A DNA stretch of 64,000 nucleotides from Chondrilla cf. caribensis. Lineage: Eukaryota > Porifera > Demospongiae > Chondrillida > Chondrillidae. The position numbers and the translations under genes are program-made. The stretch lies in NCBI GenBank assembly GCA_964020155.1, contig OZ026565.1, forward strand, positions 647,501 to 711,500. The letters are read 5' to 3'. Positions 49,801 through 62,164 of the stretch are shown here, piece by piece. Each line of letters opens with the position of its first letter. Position 1 is the first letter of the stretch. Below the pieces are notes generated by a model that ran no database searches, was not told the origin of the DNA, and saw nothing but the letters and a program-made list of their open reading frames with translations.

Positions 49801-50245
49801 AACTATTCCAGCAAAGGGTAACATGCTTGTAGAAGAAATATCAACTACAATTATCAACAAATTACTGAGATCCCCAGCTGCTACTGTAGAATGTGCTCTG
49901 TTATTCAGACTACTTGTTGAAAGATGTTCGTCTAGCGTCCTACATAAACTACCATGAAATACTCTAATGTAGTTGTTAGAACCAGGGGACCTGGGGCAGT
50001 CTACTTGTGTGTATATTACATATGCAATTGTAAACATGTGCATACATATGGTAGCAATCACACAAAACTGAGTGTTCAACGGCCAAACCTTTCCCTGGAA
50101 ATGTGCATACCAGAAATACATGTACAGATGGGTACGGGGCATACCTGGTTCTTGTTCACCCTATAGTCTCTCCACCTCAAAGTCTTATTTGGATACATGT
50201 TGATCCTTCTAATAGAGTTTCAGAAGAGAAATAAGTTGTTACATT

Positions 50246-50434
50246 ATGATCACTGCCAAAATATGTATACCTCACTCTTTGCTGTTCTTTGTAGCTGATA
50301 TCTACGAGAATGCCACATTTCAAGTATGGCGTGCATTATGGATTGTTCAAATTCTCAGTGGAATGCCTGAACTTCAACACCAAACATTAGGATACTTGAT
50401 GGATGCCTTTGAGAAGGTTTGGCAAGTTTGGTGA
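50246..50434 (+). other. Short unassigned frame, possible exon
   Basis: After acceptor-like TTCTTTGTAG at 50295 the frame reads ADIYENATFQVWRALWIVQI and on to VWQVW, then stop. No domain recognised and no partner exon found. Confidence 0.2.
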
Positions 50435-50569
50435 TCACATTCATAAATTTTAGTAAGATAATTATTAGTATCACTACGTAGGTGGGTATTTTCAACAATT
50501 GTCAACTTTGGCGACTCACCCACTAAACAGTCCTTCAAGATCGTTGGGTATAGGTATACCCATGCTACA

Positions 50570-50870
50570 CCTGTTTAATGTTCAGTCGTGTATGATTGGT
50601 AATGTATTTGTACAGGTACAGTAAATCTGAGGAGCACATGTCACATCTGGTGCATACATACATCTGTTGTACATGCACAACGTGTCACAAAGACAGACAT
50701 AGAAAACACTGTAGTTGTTTTGTGCCCCTTGAAACTGATTTTGAAGTGCTGAGAATGGAAGTTGGGATGGAATTGGAATGTCAAGGCTTCACCGAATTGC
50801 ATGTCTTCAGCATATGCCCTTTTGACGGCAGATGAAACTACCAAGTAATTCGAGAGTAGGGGAGCAGCAA
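50570..50870. repeat. Dispersed spacer cassette S, copy 4
   Basis: Contains the SEEHMSHLVHTYICCTCTTC frame also seen at 43315-43500. Followed at 51100-51240 by the GCTCCAATCAGTGTAGGAGT block. Confidence 0.78.
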
Positions 50871-51806
50871 TCCCCTGAGTCCTTGAACTCGAATTACTTG
50901 TTTACATACATTTTTGTTGTGTGCAAATCCATGCTGTTTAATTTTACCAGAAGGTGTGGTTTAATAGAGTGATTCAGCGATGATTGCTTGAATCAATTTA
51001 TATACTGGTATACAACTAACAGATTACTTTATATATCTTCCAAATATTATTCAACTGTACTAGATTTAGTGTGTTGGATCATTTTGATCAGCTGCTACAC
51101 ACACTAACAGTAAACATGCTCCAATCAGTGTAGGAGTACAAATCAGTAGGCCTTACTGAGGTGGAGTCAACTAACTTGTTCCCCACAGACACACACAAAA
51201 ATAAACAATTGGACATTCTCAGTAACATTCTAGGACATTGTGGGGAAGTGGGTCTGAGCAGTGTTGTGGGTAATGCATTACTCTGGTATTTAGTTACATA
51301 ATATTATAATAATAATATTATTATTTACGTAATATAACAAAATACCTGTCTTGTAACGAATAGTATATTACATCTGAAAAGTAACGTGCTATTTCATTTG
51401 CATCCAATACTGATATTGGCTATAAATATAGTAATAAACAAAACAAAAGGCTTATTCTAATGAGAAACATACATTCAATGGCTGTAAACTGACCCTCTTG
51501 CCCACTAGCTATGATTTCCTAGCTTATGTGCTGACCAGGGGCGACTCAATGTATTGTGCAATCAACCACATGATTTCAACATATGCGAGTTGGCAAGGGT
51601 ACACGGAAAGATGGGTGACATGCATACGAAAACTACTTTCTTTGGGTGGAAATATTATGTATCATTATGTATGTCAATGTAATATGTTATATTATTACTA
51701 GTTACATTTGATATTAAGTAATATGTACCTGTAAAGAATTACATAAATGAAAGGTAATATGTAATAAGTAGTGTGATTACTTTTCAAAAGTAACGACCCC
51801 AACACT

Positions 51807-51807
<1 letters not shown>

Positions 51808-51864
<57 letters not shown>

Positions 51865-52180
51865 GTGTGCATGTTTGTGTATGTATGCGTGTGTGTTTGT
51901 GTGTGTGTGTGTGTGTTTGTGTTAGTGTGTGTACGTGTATGTGTATGTGTGCATGTGTACGTGCGTGTGTGTATGTGTGTGTGTGGTGGTGTGTGTGTTT
52001 GTGTGTGTGCGTGTTTGTGTGTGTGTGTGTGTGCATGCACGCATACATGATTGCATATGTGTGTGTGTATGTGTGTGTGGTAGTGTGTGTGTTTGTGTGT
52101 GTGCATACATGTTTGTATGTGTGTGTGTTTGTGTGTGTGCATACATGTTTGTATGGGTGTGTGTATGTGTGTGGGTGTTG
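51808..52180. repeat. TG-rich microsatellite/minisatellite
   Basis: A (TG)n core followed by longer TGCATACATGTTTGTATGTG-type units. Confidence 0.9.
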
Positions 52181-52729
52181 TATGCACATATGCATATTAC
52201 CACATCATATTATTCAACGAACGTACTCAAGAATTAGTATCAGCGGTATTAGTATGGTGGACCTATCAGGTCTTTGGAATGGAGCTTACTCTGTATGTCA
52301 ATCAGGTCTATAACTTCAGAGAGTCCATCAGAAGACCCCCGAGCAATACCAGTGTGTAGTAGTCCGTGTATCAATGACTTCTTGCAGTAGTATACATAGT
52401 AACCACCTGGTTCCTATCAATGTCATCATTTCATTGGCGGGCAGCCATTTTAATTCTACGATAGATTTGCCAAGAAAATCAAAATTCCCATTTTCACAAT
52501 ACTTTACATAGTACATACATGTATACTAGATATCATATTTATACATCATGTGAGTGATATGATAGTATATATATATACTGTATCCAAGAGGTGTTGATTA
52601 GCTAGGTAGTCAGGCCATGAGTAGATTGTATACTATGTGTACACATGACCAGGGGTGCAGGTGTGTACATATACAATATGACAACCACTGATAAATGGCA
52701 GTTTGACGAAGAGAGGTTAAATGCTTATG

Positions 52730-53680
52730 CAGTACCCATGATTTCAAGGTCAATAAATCTGATCTCAACACTCGGTCAAGTAGCAAGCCAGCCTGAGGTG
52801 GATCGGGTGGACTGATGCTGGCACATGTTGGGATTGAGTTTATGGGATATCTCTGTCCAAATTTGTCACCAAATATAGGAACAGGTCCGTAGGAGGTATC
52901 TACACATATCACACACCTGGTATAGTTATGTCACATGGTCAAACACCATTACCTTAAACAGAATAGCTTGTTATTGCACTGACAACAACCAGTACCTCTG
53001 GCTACACCAGGTGTGTTGTGTGCATGTACCCCCATCACGTGTTACTGACAAAGGTCCATACAGGTTCAATTGTACATTTGCATTGTATGTAAGTATGTCA
53101 CTGCTGTTCACTTATCATGATGAAGTGTGGAATAAAAATTGAGCATTCAGTGATTATTTAGTCAATGTTTGTGTCCAGTACAATATTGGGTAATGTGTAT
53201 GTTGCATGCACCCATCAACACTGACATGATCTACACCAACAACCCTAGTAGCCAGAAGGATTGGTTTGTTGAGAACATTACAGCGAACCATCTCAGTGAA
53301 GAGAGTTAACCACCCATACTTCACCTGTTTAATGTTCAGTCTTGTATGATTGGTACTGTATTTGTACAGGTACAGTAGATCTGAGGAGCATACGTCACAT
53401 CTGGTGCATACGTATATCTGTTGTACATGCACAACATGTCACAAGGGCAGACATAGAAAAAACTGTAGGCATCTTGTGGATGTGAAAATGACTTTGAAAT
53501 GCTGAGAATGGAAGTTGGGACGGAATTGGAATGTCAAGGCTTCACCGAATTGCATGTCTTAAGCAAATTTCCTTTTAACTGCAAAAGAGACTACCAAGTA
53601 ATTTGAGAGTGGGGGAGCAGCAACCCCCTGAGTCCTTGAACTCGAATTACTTGTTTACACAGATATTTGTCATGTACAAC
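52730..53680. repeat. Dispersed spacer cassette S, copy 5 (longest)
   Basis: Co-linear with copy 1 from the GAGGTGGATCGGGTGGACTG block to the CACCGAATTGCATGTCTTAA block. The SEEH frame is shifted here by a one-base loss near 53480. Confidence 0.82.
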
Positions 53681-53879
53681 GCTATATATGCTGTTTAGTT
53701 TTATGAGGATACGTGGATTAATAGAGTGATTCAGTGATGATTGCTTGAATCCATTCACGTATATATGTATAAACAACTAACATATTATTTTATATATCTT
53801 CCAATTATTATATAACAGTACTAGATTTGTACTGTGCTTACTGTGTTTTATTATCCATTTATACACATTTGCAGCTACT

Positions 53880-54600
53880 ACACACACTAACAGTAAACAT
53901 GCTCCAATCAGTGTAGGAGGACAAACTAGTAGGCCTTACTGAGGTGGAATCAACTAACTTGTTCCCCACAGACACACACAAAACAAACAATTGGACAATA
54001 TCAATAACATTCTAGGACATTGTGGGGAGGTGGGTTGGTGTTGGCTACAGAGTGGTCAGTTATGTTGGAATATATTGGCCCGTCACCAAGTCTAGGAACA
54101 GCTCTATAGGAGGTATCTGTACACATCACACACCTGGTATAGTTATGTCACATGGTCAAACACCATTACCTTGAACAGGATAGCTTGTTATTGCACTGAC
54201 AACAACCAGTACCTCTGGCTACACCAGGTGTGTTGTGTGGATGTGCTCCCATCACTTGTTACTGACAATGGTCAATAAAGGTTCATGTACACATTTGCAT
54301 TGTATGTCACTGCTGTTCATTTTTCATGATGAAGTGTGGATTAATTGAGCAGTGATTATTGAGTCAATGTTTGTGTTCAGTACAATATTGGGTCATGCAC
54401 GTGCACGTGTATGTTGCATGTACTTAAATTGCACTGACAAGATCTACACCAACAAACCTAGTTGCCAGAAGGATTGGTTTGTTGAGAATGGGTTTGGGAT
54501 TTCATTCTGGCGTCCTGCCGAGAATCCCAACAATCCGTACTATACACTGTACTTGAAATATGCCATTTCCGTAGATAATCAGCTACGATGAGCAGCAACA
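53880..54600. repeat. Dispersed spacer cassette S, copy 6
   Basis: Ends in a frame reading ENGFGISFWRPAENPNNPYY, shared with ENGLGISVLHPTKNSNDPYY at 44542. Confidence 0.8.
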
Positions 54601-54728
54601 GACAAGGTACGTATATGTATTTTGATACCGATTATGATGTAACTAACTTGATTCCTCTCCAGAAGCTCTAGTAGACAGATTGAGTCAAACACATATCAAA
54701 TTACACTTTGTGGTGTTCAGTAGTGTCA

Positions 54729-54872
54729 CAGGGGGAAAATCCATCTTTCATCGAGTAGGAAACACTATTGAAACATTGTTGAAAGTTTTCACAGAAAAAT
54801 GCATTGAAACAGGGCTTTTCAACAATGTTTCAATAGTGTTTTATCCTTAATGAAACTGGTACTTTCCTCCTG
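54729..54872. mobile_element. Near-palindromic MITE, 144 bp, copy 2
   Basis: Same ends and loop as 43538-43686. The inner arms AAACACTATTGAAACATTGT plus six bases are perfectly paired. Confidence 0.82.
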
Positions 54873-55189
54873 TGTGTATAGCATAAACAAGAGAACGGGT
54901 ATAATATATACATACATGTATCCGTTCTATGCGTTTATTCAGAGAACGGATACAACCGTTGAACAATCAGTTTTGTGTGATTGCTACCATATGTATGCAC
55001 ATGTATACAATTGCATATGTGATATACACATTATAGTAAACTGCCCCTGGTCCCCTGGTTCTCACAACTACATTATAGCATTTAGTGCATCACATATTCT
55101 GGGTATATAGGACAATAGACAAACATCTATCAACAGCTAGTTCGAATGACATGTCAAATTCTAGCAGCTCTGGAACTCAGTAATTTGTT

Positions 55190-55870
55190 AATAACCGTAG
55201 TTGATATCCCTCCTACAAGTATGGTTCCCTTCACTGGGATGGTTCAGTGTAATGTTCTCAACAAACTAATCCTTGTGGCTAACTAGGGATGTTGGTGTAG
55301 ATCATGTCAGTGTTGATGGGTGCATGCAACATTCACATTACCCAATATCCCGTACTGGACACAAACATTGACTCAATAATCACTGAATGCTCAATGAGTT
55401 ATTCCACACTTCACCATGAAAAGTGAACATCAGTGACATATGTACATACAATGTAAATGTGTACATGACCCTGTATTGACCATTGTCAGTAAGAAGTGAT
55501 GGGAGCACATCCACACAATCACACCTGGTGTAGCCAGAGGTACTGGTTGGTGTTAGTGCCATAACAAGCTATTCAATGAAGGTAATGGTGTTTGACCATG
55601 TGACATAATTATACCAGGTGTGTGATATGTACATACATGTACGACAGACATGTTCCTGGATTTGGTGACGTAGCAAATACGTATATTCCAACATAACTGA
55701 CCACTCTGTAGCCAACTCAGACCCACCTCCCCACAATGTCCTGGAATGTTATTGATATTGTCCAATTGTTTGTTTTGTGTGTGTCTGTGGGGAACAAGCT
55801 AGTTGACTCCACCTCAGTAAGGCCTACTAATTTGTACTCCTGCACAGATTGGAGTTTATTTACTTCTAGA
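55190..55870. repeat. Dispersed spacer cassette S, copy 7, inverted
   Basis: Reverse complement of cassette landmarks: CACCTGGTGTAGCCAGAGGT, GTGTTTGACCATGTGACATA, and the GCCTACTAATTTGTACTCCT block. Confidence 0.8.
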
Positions 55871-56077
55871 CAACACAAATATTTGACATAATTTAAAATG
55901 TCTGCATGAAGTATCACAGCATGGCTGCCCATTTCGATGTCCCCAACAAGGGATTAATGAGCTCTACCCTTCAACAACTGAAATCAAAGGATTGCTTAAC
56001 TAAGACACTGAAAATTGTGGTCTAGAATGGTTCAAGGTAGCTAATGTGCGGCTATAGTGGGTTTTCGGTGACAGGAG

Positions 56078-56078
56078 G

Positions 56079-56161
<83 letters not shown>
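56078..56161. repeat. TG microsatellite
   Basis: A perfect (TG)n of about 84 bp. Confidence 0.95.
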
Positions 56162-56166
<5 letters not shown>

Positions 56167-56664
56167 GTGTACACACTATCTCTGTGAGGCTTTGGAGGTG
56201 GAAACATTGAGTTTGATTGGAATGGATGAAAGTTGGAAAAGAGGTGATTTGAAATACTTTGAGGAAGAAATTATCTCTGTACACAAATTTAAACGGCAAA
56301 ATTACGCCCACACTTATAGCTCTAATTAATCCTTTAGTTCAGAAAGACCTTGATTTCAAGTTCACACAACTGAAATGGTCTTCAGGCAAAAACAAATACA
56401 TAATGTGATCATCAGACGATTAAAGGCTATAAAGGGTGGTCAATATGGTGCACCTGTGATTCCATCAATGGCCTGGCGTATGGCACATTGAGATAAATTT
56501 AGGTACCACAGTGGGAGTTGCAGAGGGCAGTTTTGGTGAAAGGGTTGTAACATGTCTGTCACGAAAAATATGGTCCGCTGCCAAAAACAGTCCCTGGGGA
56601 CCAGAAGTAGCTGCAAAAGCAGTCCGTGCGGACAGGTTTTCGACGTCCTGAATGGTCAGCTTGT

Positions 56665-56733
56665 ACCTAACCCTAACCAAAACCCTAGCCCTAACCCTAA
56701 ACCTAACCCAAAACCCTAACCTTAACCCTAACC
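56665..56733 (-). repeat. Interstitial telomere-like repeat (CCCTAA)n
   Basis: About ten imperfect CCCTAA units (variants CCAAAA, CCCTAG, CCTTAA), equal to TTAGGG on the minus strand, the metazoan telomere unit. Unique sequence continues on both sides. Confidence 0.85.
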
Positions 56734-56819
56734 ATTTTTGATGGTATTTTGAGTCCAAGGAAGACCAAATATGGTGCCAAAAAAAGTCCGGGGACCACTC
56801 TAGGCGGGGACCACTTTTC

Positions 56820-57880
56820 GTATGACATGTCTACTTTACAATATCACATCTACATGGATGATTTACAAACCGGACTGAGCCTCAGTTTTACCCTCCATGA
56901 GTGCCAATATTTATGATTGGGATGGCACCAAACAAACCGTAAGGGCTTTTTGGAGAGTCTATGGGACACAAAAACATTCTATAAAACAGATCAATATGGT
57001 GACCACAAGTCAGTGCTTATTCCAACAAGAAGACAGAATGTCTGGTGTGGATGGATAAAAGATCTGTAAAAAAATTCAATAGCAGATTCTATGCAGCAGT
57101 ATGACTAATCGTCAAATGGACTACCAATAAGGATGTTGATTCCCTGCCCCGAGAGCATCAGCTCTATAATACGCCTACTACACGAGAGGGTTCGCTTTAT
57201 TTGACGTTAGGAGGATAGCCTATACTCCTGTAGAAGGAAGTCAAAAAGTTGTGGCTTATGCGGCCATTCAAATTTTTAGTCGACATGGCAACAATTAGAT
57301 AACCTATGTATAGCTACATCGTCTACAAAGAACAGCCAAACGTCAAACTCACTCAAAGGACTTTACTTTGCAGGTTGCCGATCGCCTAATGTCCAATCAT
57401 TTTCCCTAAAAACGCCCCCTCTTCAGAGTAATTCATCTTGGACAAGACGAACGAAAAAGCTGTTGCCGTGATTGCTGTCCGAACGGTCCTGTTCCCCTCT
57501 GTCCCGTGCAATATGCTTTAGATTATTTCACACGCTTGAAATATTCAAACAGAACGCCAAAAGAAGACCATACGCTAAGATTTAAGCCAACAAGCAAGTG
57601 GCTGTTTTCTCTTTAAACTGCCATCTTGTTATTTTGAAATTCGTAGTGCCGCATACTACCGCACATAGGCCTACATGCGTTCAATTATTGATAACACTAT
57701 TATAGCGTTTTACTATTACTGTAGTAGCGTCATAAAGCTATGAAAGTATGAACAATAATATAAGAGCTATATTTATTTCAACGGGGTACCGTTTACTACC
57801 CGCCTTAGTAGCTATACCCCGAGCCACAAAGTGGTCTTTGGCGATTACGGGTCGATGCATGATCATAATTATTATTACGT
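56820..57880. other. Intergenic stretch upstream of gene E, nothing recognised
   Basis: No frame above background and no clear repeat structure. Confidence 0.4.
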
Positions 57881-57912
57881 GATGATATTCATTGGATCAG
57901 ATATCGAAATAG

Positions 57913-57920
57913 TATAAATA
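57913..57920 (+). promoter_or_regulatory. TATA box of gene E
   Basis: TATAAATA followed by CTCCCTTTCAGCAGTCAAGG with the same spacing as gene D. It is 109 bases before the gene E start codon. Confidence 0.7.
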
Positions 57921-58021
57921 TTCTGGTCCTCAACTCCCTTTCAGCAGTCAAGGCAAGCTAAGTGTACTATAGTCGACTTGAACATAATTGGTGTCAGTGT
58001 CCATTCACTTTCTTATGCATA

Positions 58022-61000
58022 ATGGCTGAAATGATTGAGAATGACCAAACTGGAGTTGCAGCAGGTAATTTTGGCATGATCTCATACATATAGGATATTA
58101 TCAAGCAATTTTCGTCAGTAAGATCACCCCTCCCTCAGCTTTCCCTCCAATCCTGGCTGAACTTAGCTCATCTTCAGTACCTCAATACGTTCAATCCTCC
58201 TTAAAGGAAGAGCTAGAGTTTTCTACAATCCAGCTAGGTAAAAATGAGCTTGGCTTAATATCCACCCTTGCACGGGTCTCGAAGAAAACTCTGGCCATCT
58301 CGGCCAAATAATGTTCAAGTGTCTCTCACACTCCAATAAGTCTTCCTTATCTGACTTCTTCCATGCATGCTCTTTAGCTTTTCATTCCCATGCATAACAT
58401 TGGTCCTTCCAACTATTTCTCTCTCATGCAAACCTGGTCCCACTAGATCCTCTATTGGTCAATATGGCATACCTATATAGTTTTTTGTGGTGTCTTCCCT
58501 TTCAAATTGGCATAATGATTCTCTTCTTTCTGCCCCCCCCCCCCCCTGCATGCTACTTCACTCAGTGTATCCTAGTATTTTGCATGTCTGCCCTTGACTC
58601 AAACTGAACAATATTATATCTATTCTAACCCACCCTCTTATCCTTTTCTCCATTAATTGAATCAGATCCTTATTGGATAAATCTCTTGGTATTGACAATA
58701 TTTGCCTCCTGAAATTTGGAAATTTAGTTTAAGTTATTGTTTTTATCCAAATCTTTCAACCCATACCTCCCTTACTGAATTAAAATTGTTTTACAGCTCA
58801 AAATGGCATTTATACTCTTCTCATTTGTTTCTACACTGACATTACTGCTGAACTTAATAAACTTTAATTATGATTTGTATAGCATATATGGATTATAGGT
58901 AGTCTTACAATATATAGGTAGACTAAGTCTTACATGTGCCTATATATGTAATAATGCACCTGGTCCATAACATAACACATAATTGAATATATATTATTGA
59001 CGTGCTACATGTCTCTATATTGCAGAAACCAACCCTATAGTGGATTCTCCTGAAGTAACAAGTCCCATTAAAGCAGCCACAGAGGAATATATTGCTACTT
59101 CAAAATCCAAAGGATATACCTGGCTGTTGTTGGGTGAAACTGGAGCAGGCAAGAGCTGTTTGGGAAATTTTCTGCTTGGAAAAGATGTATTTAAAGAATC
59201 AGAGGAATCTAAATGCCTGAAGTCTGTGACCAAGAATGCATCCTATGAAGATAGCATTGCATGTGATATTGGTGGTTTGGAGTGGAATCTTCGTGTAATA
59301 GACACTCCGGGCCTGGGGGACACTCAATACATTGGAAAAAATGATTCAAAAGCAAAGGATATTGCAGAGGATACTTCCTCTTTTGCCATAGAGTTATCCG
59401 AGATGATGATGTGCATGAGAGGGATTATCGCTTTTCTCATTGTTATTCAAGGCAATGTACGGGGACATTTGGGCACCATGAATATGCTTGAATGTTTTGA
59501 AATTCTTGGCAACTACTGGAATCATGCCATTCTGGTGTTAACTCAAGGGAAGCTTGGACTCGGCAGAACTGAGGATGATCAATACGAATACTTTGAAGAT
59601 GTAGTCAAAGGTGCACAATGTCCTCCGATATGGGAAATACTGTTGAAGAAAGTGAACAACCGTTACGTTATTGTTGAAGGAAAGGATTGGAGACATGATC
59701 TCAACTACAGGAATAGAGTGCTTAGAAAGCTCATGTCATTTTCAGATGATTTGACCACACAACATGGACCTTATCATGATGACTTAAACTCAATTGCAAA
59801 CACGGCAGTTGAGAAGGCTAAACTAGAACTACAGGAAGGAAATGACAAGTTTCAAACATTGTCAAAAAAAGAAGCAGAGAAGGCCGTTTCCAAATCAGCT
59901 AAAAAACATCTAAGGAAAGTCATTGAAAACCTTGTCCGCATCAAGCAGGCTGGTGGTGTAGATGTGGACAAGCTTAAAGAGATTAATGAAGTGAAACAAA
60001 GGGAGCTGAAAAACCTACGTGAGGAAACAGAAAATCTCAAACGAAAGTGTGAAGAAGAAGCGGAAAAACAAAGAATGGCTGAAGAAGCAAGAATCCGAGC
60101 TGAACTAGAAGCTAAGCATGAAAAACAATTAAGGAAAGAGGCTGAGGAAAGGAACGTTGTAGCTGAACATAACAAGATCCTAGTGGAGAAACAACTTAAT
60201 GCCGCAGAGAAAGAGAAACAACAAGCCAAACAGGAGACATCTCAGGAGATGGAGAAAAGGAAAATAGCTGAGCAACAAAAAGAAGATGAAAGGTTGAAAA
60301 GGGAACAAGCTGAAAAACATAAGCAAGAAGCTGAAAAAGAAAAGGATGTAGAAAAATGCAAAAGAGAGCTGGCTGAAAAAGATAGGGAGATGGCTGAACA
60401 ACAAAAGGAATATGAAAGATCAAAAAGGGAACAAGCTGAGCAACAAAAGGAAGAAGAAAGGTTGAGAAGGGAACAAGCAGAGCAACAAAAAGAAGATGAA
60501 AGGTTGAGAAGGGAACTAGCCGAGCAACAAAAAAGAGATGAAAGTTTGAGAAGGGAACAAGCTGAGCAACAAAAGGAAGATGAAAGGTTGAGAAGGGAAC
60601 AAGCTGAGCAACAAAAAAGAGATGAAAGTTTGAGAAGGGAACAAGCCGAGCAACAAAAAAGAGATGAAAGTTTGAGAAGGGAACAAGCCGAGCAACAAAA
60701 AAGAGATGAAAGTTTGAGAAGGGAACAAGCTGAGCAACAAAAGGAAGATGAAAGGTCGAGAAGGGAACAAGCTGAGCAACAAAAGGAAGATGAAAGGTTG
60801 AGAAGAGAACAAGCTGAACAACATAAGCAAGAAGCTGAAAAACAAAAGGATGTAGAAAAATGCAAAAGGGAGATGGCTGAACAACAAACGGAATATGAAA
60901 AGTCAAAAAGGGAACAAGCTGAGCAACAAACAGAAGATGAAAGGTCGAGGAGGGAACAAGCTGAGCAACAAAGGGAAGATGAAAGGTCAAGAAGGGAACA

Positions 61001-61538
61001 AACTGAGCGACAAAGGGAAGATGAAAGGTCGAGGAGGGAACAAGCTGAGCAACAAAGGGAAGATGAAAGGTCAAGAAGGGAACAAACTGAGCGACAAAGG
61101 GAAGATGAAAGGTCGAGAAGGGAACAAGCTGAGCGACAAAGGGAAGATGAAAGGTCGAGAAGGGAACAAACTGAGCGACAAAGGGAAGATGAAAGGTCGA
61201 GAAGGGAACAAGCTGAGCGACAGAGGGAAGATGAAAGGTCAAGAAGAGAACAAGCTGAAAAACATAAGCAAGAAGCTGAAACACAAAAGGATGTAGAAAA
61301 GTGCAAAAGGGAGCTAGCTGAGCAACAAATAGAAGATGAAAAATTGAAAAGGGAACAAGCTGAGGAACAAAGGGAAGATGAAAAGTTGAAAAGGATACAA
61401 GCTGAGGAGCAAGAAAAAGAAGCTCAACAGGCTAAGCAAAAAGCAGATAGCAATGTACGACAGAAGGTTCAAGAAATAGAGGCTTGGCAAAATAGAGGCC
61501 TAATAAGACGTGTATTCAACATGTCACCAAAAAAATAG
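58022..61538 (+). CDS. Gene E: AIG1/GIMAP-type GTPase with long 14-residue coiled-coil repeats (2 exons, 851 aa)
   Basis: Exon 1 is 58022-58064 (MAEMIENDQTGVAA, ends phase 1); exon 2 is 59026-61538. P-loop GETGAGKS is at residues 51-58; G3 is DTPGLGDTQY; FEILGNYWNHAILVLTQG replaces the THG of its relatives; VNNRYVIVEGKDWRHDLNYR closes the G domain near residue 240. About 570 residues of charged helix follow, from about 60240 mainly REQAEQQKEDERLR units, with the longer block KHKQEAEKEKDVEKCKRE appearing three times. The C-end KADSNVRQKVQEIEAWQNRG is shared with gene D (AWRNRTLWQRVFN). No signal peptide or membrane span. By family it should be a cytosolic, membrane-surface or polymer-forming GTPase. 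It is the intact partner of gene D. Confidence 0.9.
58532..58546. repeat. Poly(C) tract in gene E intron
   Basis: About 15 C in a row in the intron 58065-59025. Confidence 0.9.
60400..61260 (+). repeat. 42-bp coding repeats of gene E
   Basis: About 20 units of 14 residues. QQKEDERLRRE units cluster first and RQREDERSRREQ units later, with an intervening HKQEAEKQKDVEKCKRE block, showing higher-order duplication. Confidence 0.9.
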
Positions 61539-62164
61539 AATCCCAAGATGATCACACTGAAGACATGCAGTGTCTGTCAGTGATTAAACATAACGACTTT
61601 GTAGTCCATGTTGATGGATGCATGCATAATAACTATTATTATATGCACATTTATTATTAGTCCAAGACTCCATGCATAATATTATATACAATTACTTTGA
61701 AACTACTATTAGTTGGTTTGTCAGTGCAATGCCATTCTATTGCTATTTCTAGTATTATAATTATACAGTAGCTAACTGCATAAAAATAGAAATGAAATAC
61801 AATGTCATATATATTAGCCAATTTTCTTGACCCCAAATGCTCTCCATTCATTTAGTATAGTAATTACCTACCTATAGACAAGTGATCATTTGAGCATTTT
61901 GTTTGAATCAGATAGACTGTCAGCAATTCAATTTCAGTAGCAATACAAGACCAGTCGCCACAACACACACAACACCCATAAAATATTAAACATAATATAT
62001 AGAAACAGAGATCTTGCTGCTGAACCCACACGTTGGGCTCACTCAGGTTTCCCCAGGCTCCCACTATTCAAATCGTGAAATACACTTACGTAAATGATGG
62101 TGCTACATGTTTATGAATGTGCTATAACACTTCAGATACAAGATTAGTTTAAATGTCCATTTTG
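61539..62164. other. Spacer between convergent genes E and Z
   Basis: AT-rich; no exon or structured RNA seen. Both 3' UTRs should lie here. Confidence 0.5.

Noticed and set aside
56665..56733. Chromosome end
   Set aside because: Units are imperfect, the tract is short, and gene-bearing sequence continues on both sides.
60196..61306. Two minus-strand frames of about 360 codons opposite gene E, and similar ones at 47295-47913
   Set aside because: Antisense shadows of the 42-bp coiled-coil repeats; the plus strand has the AIG1 domain and splice structure.
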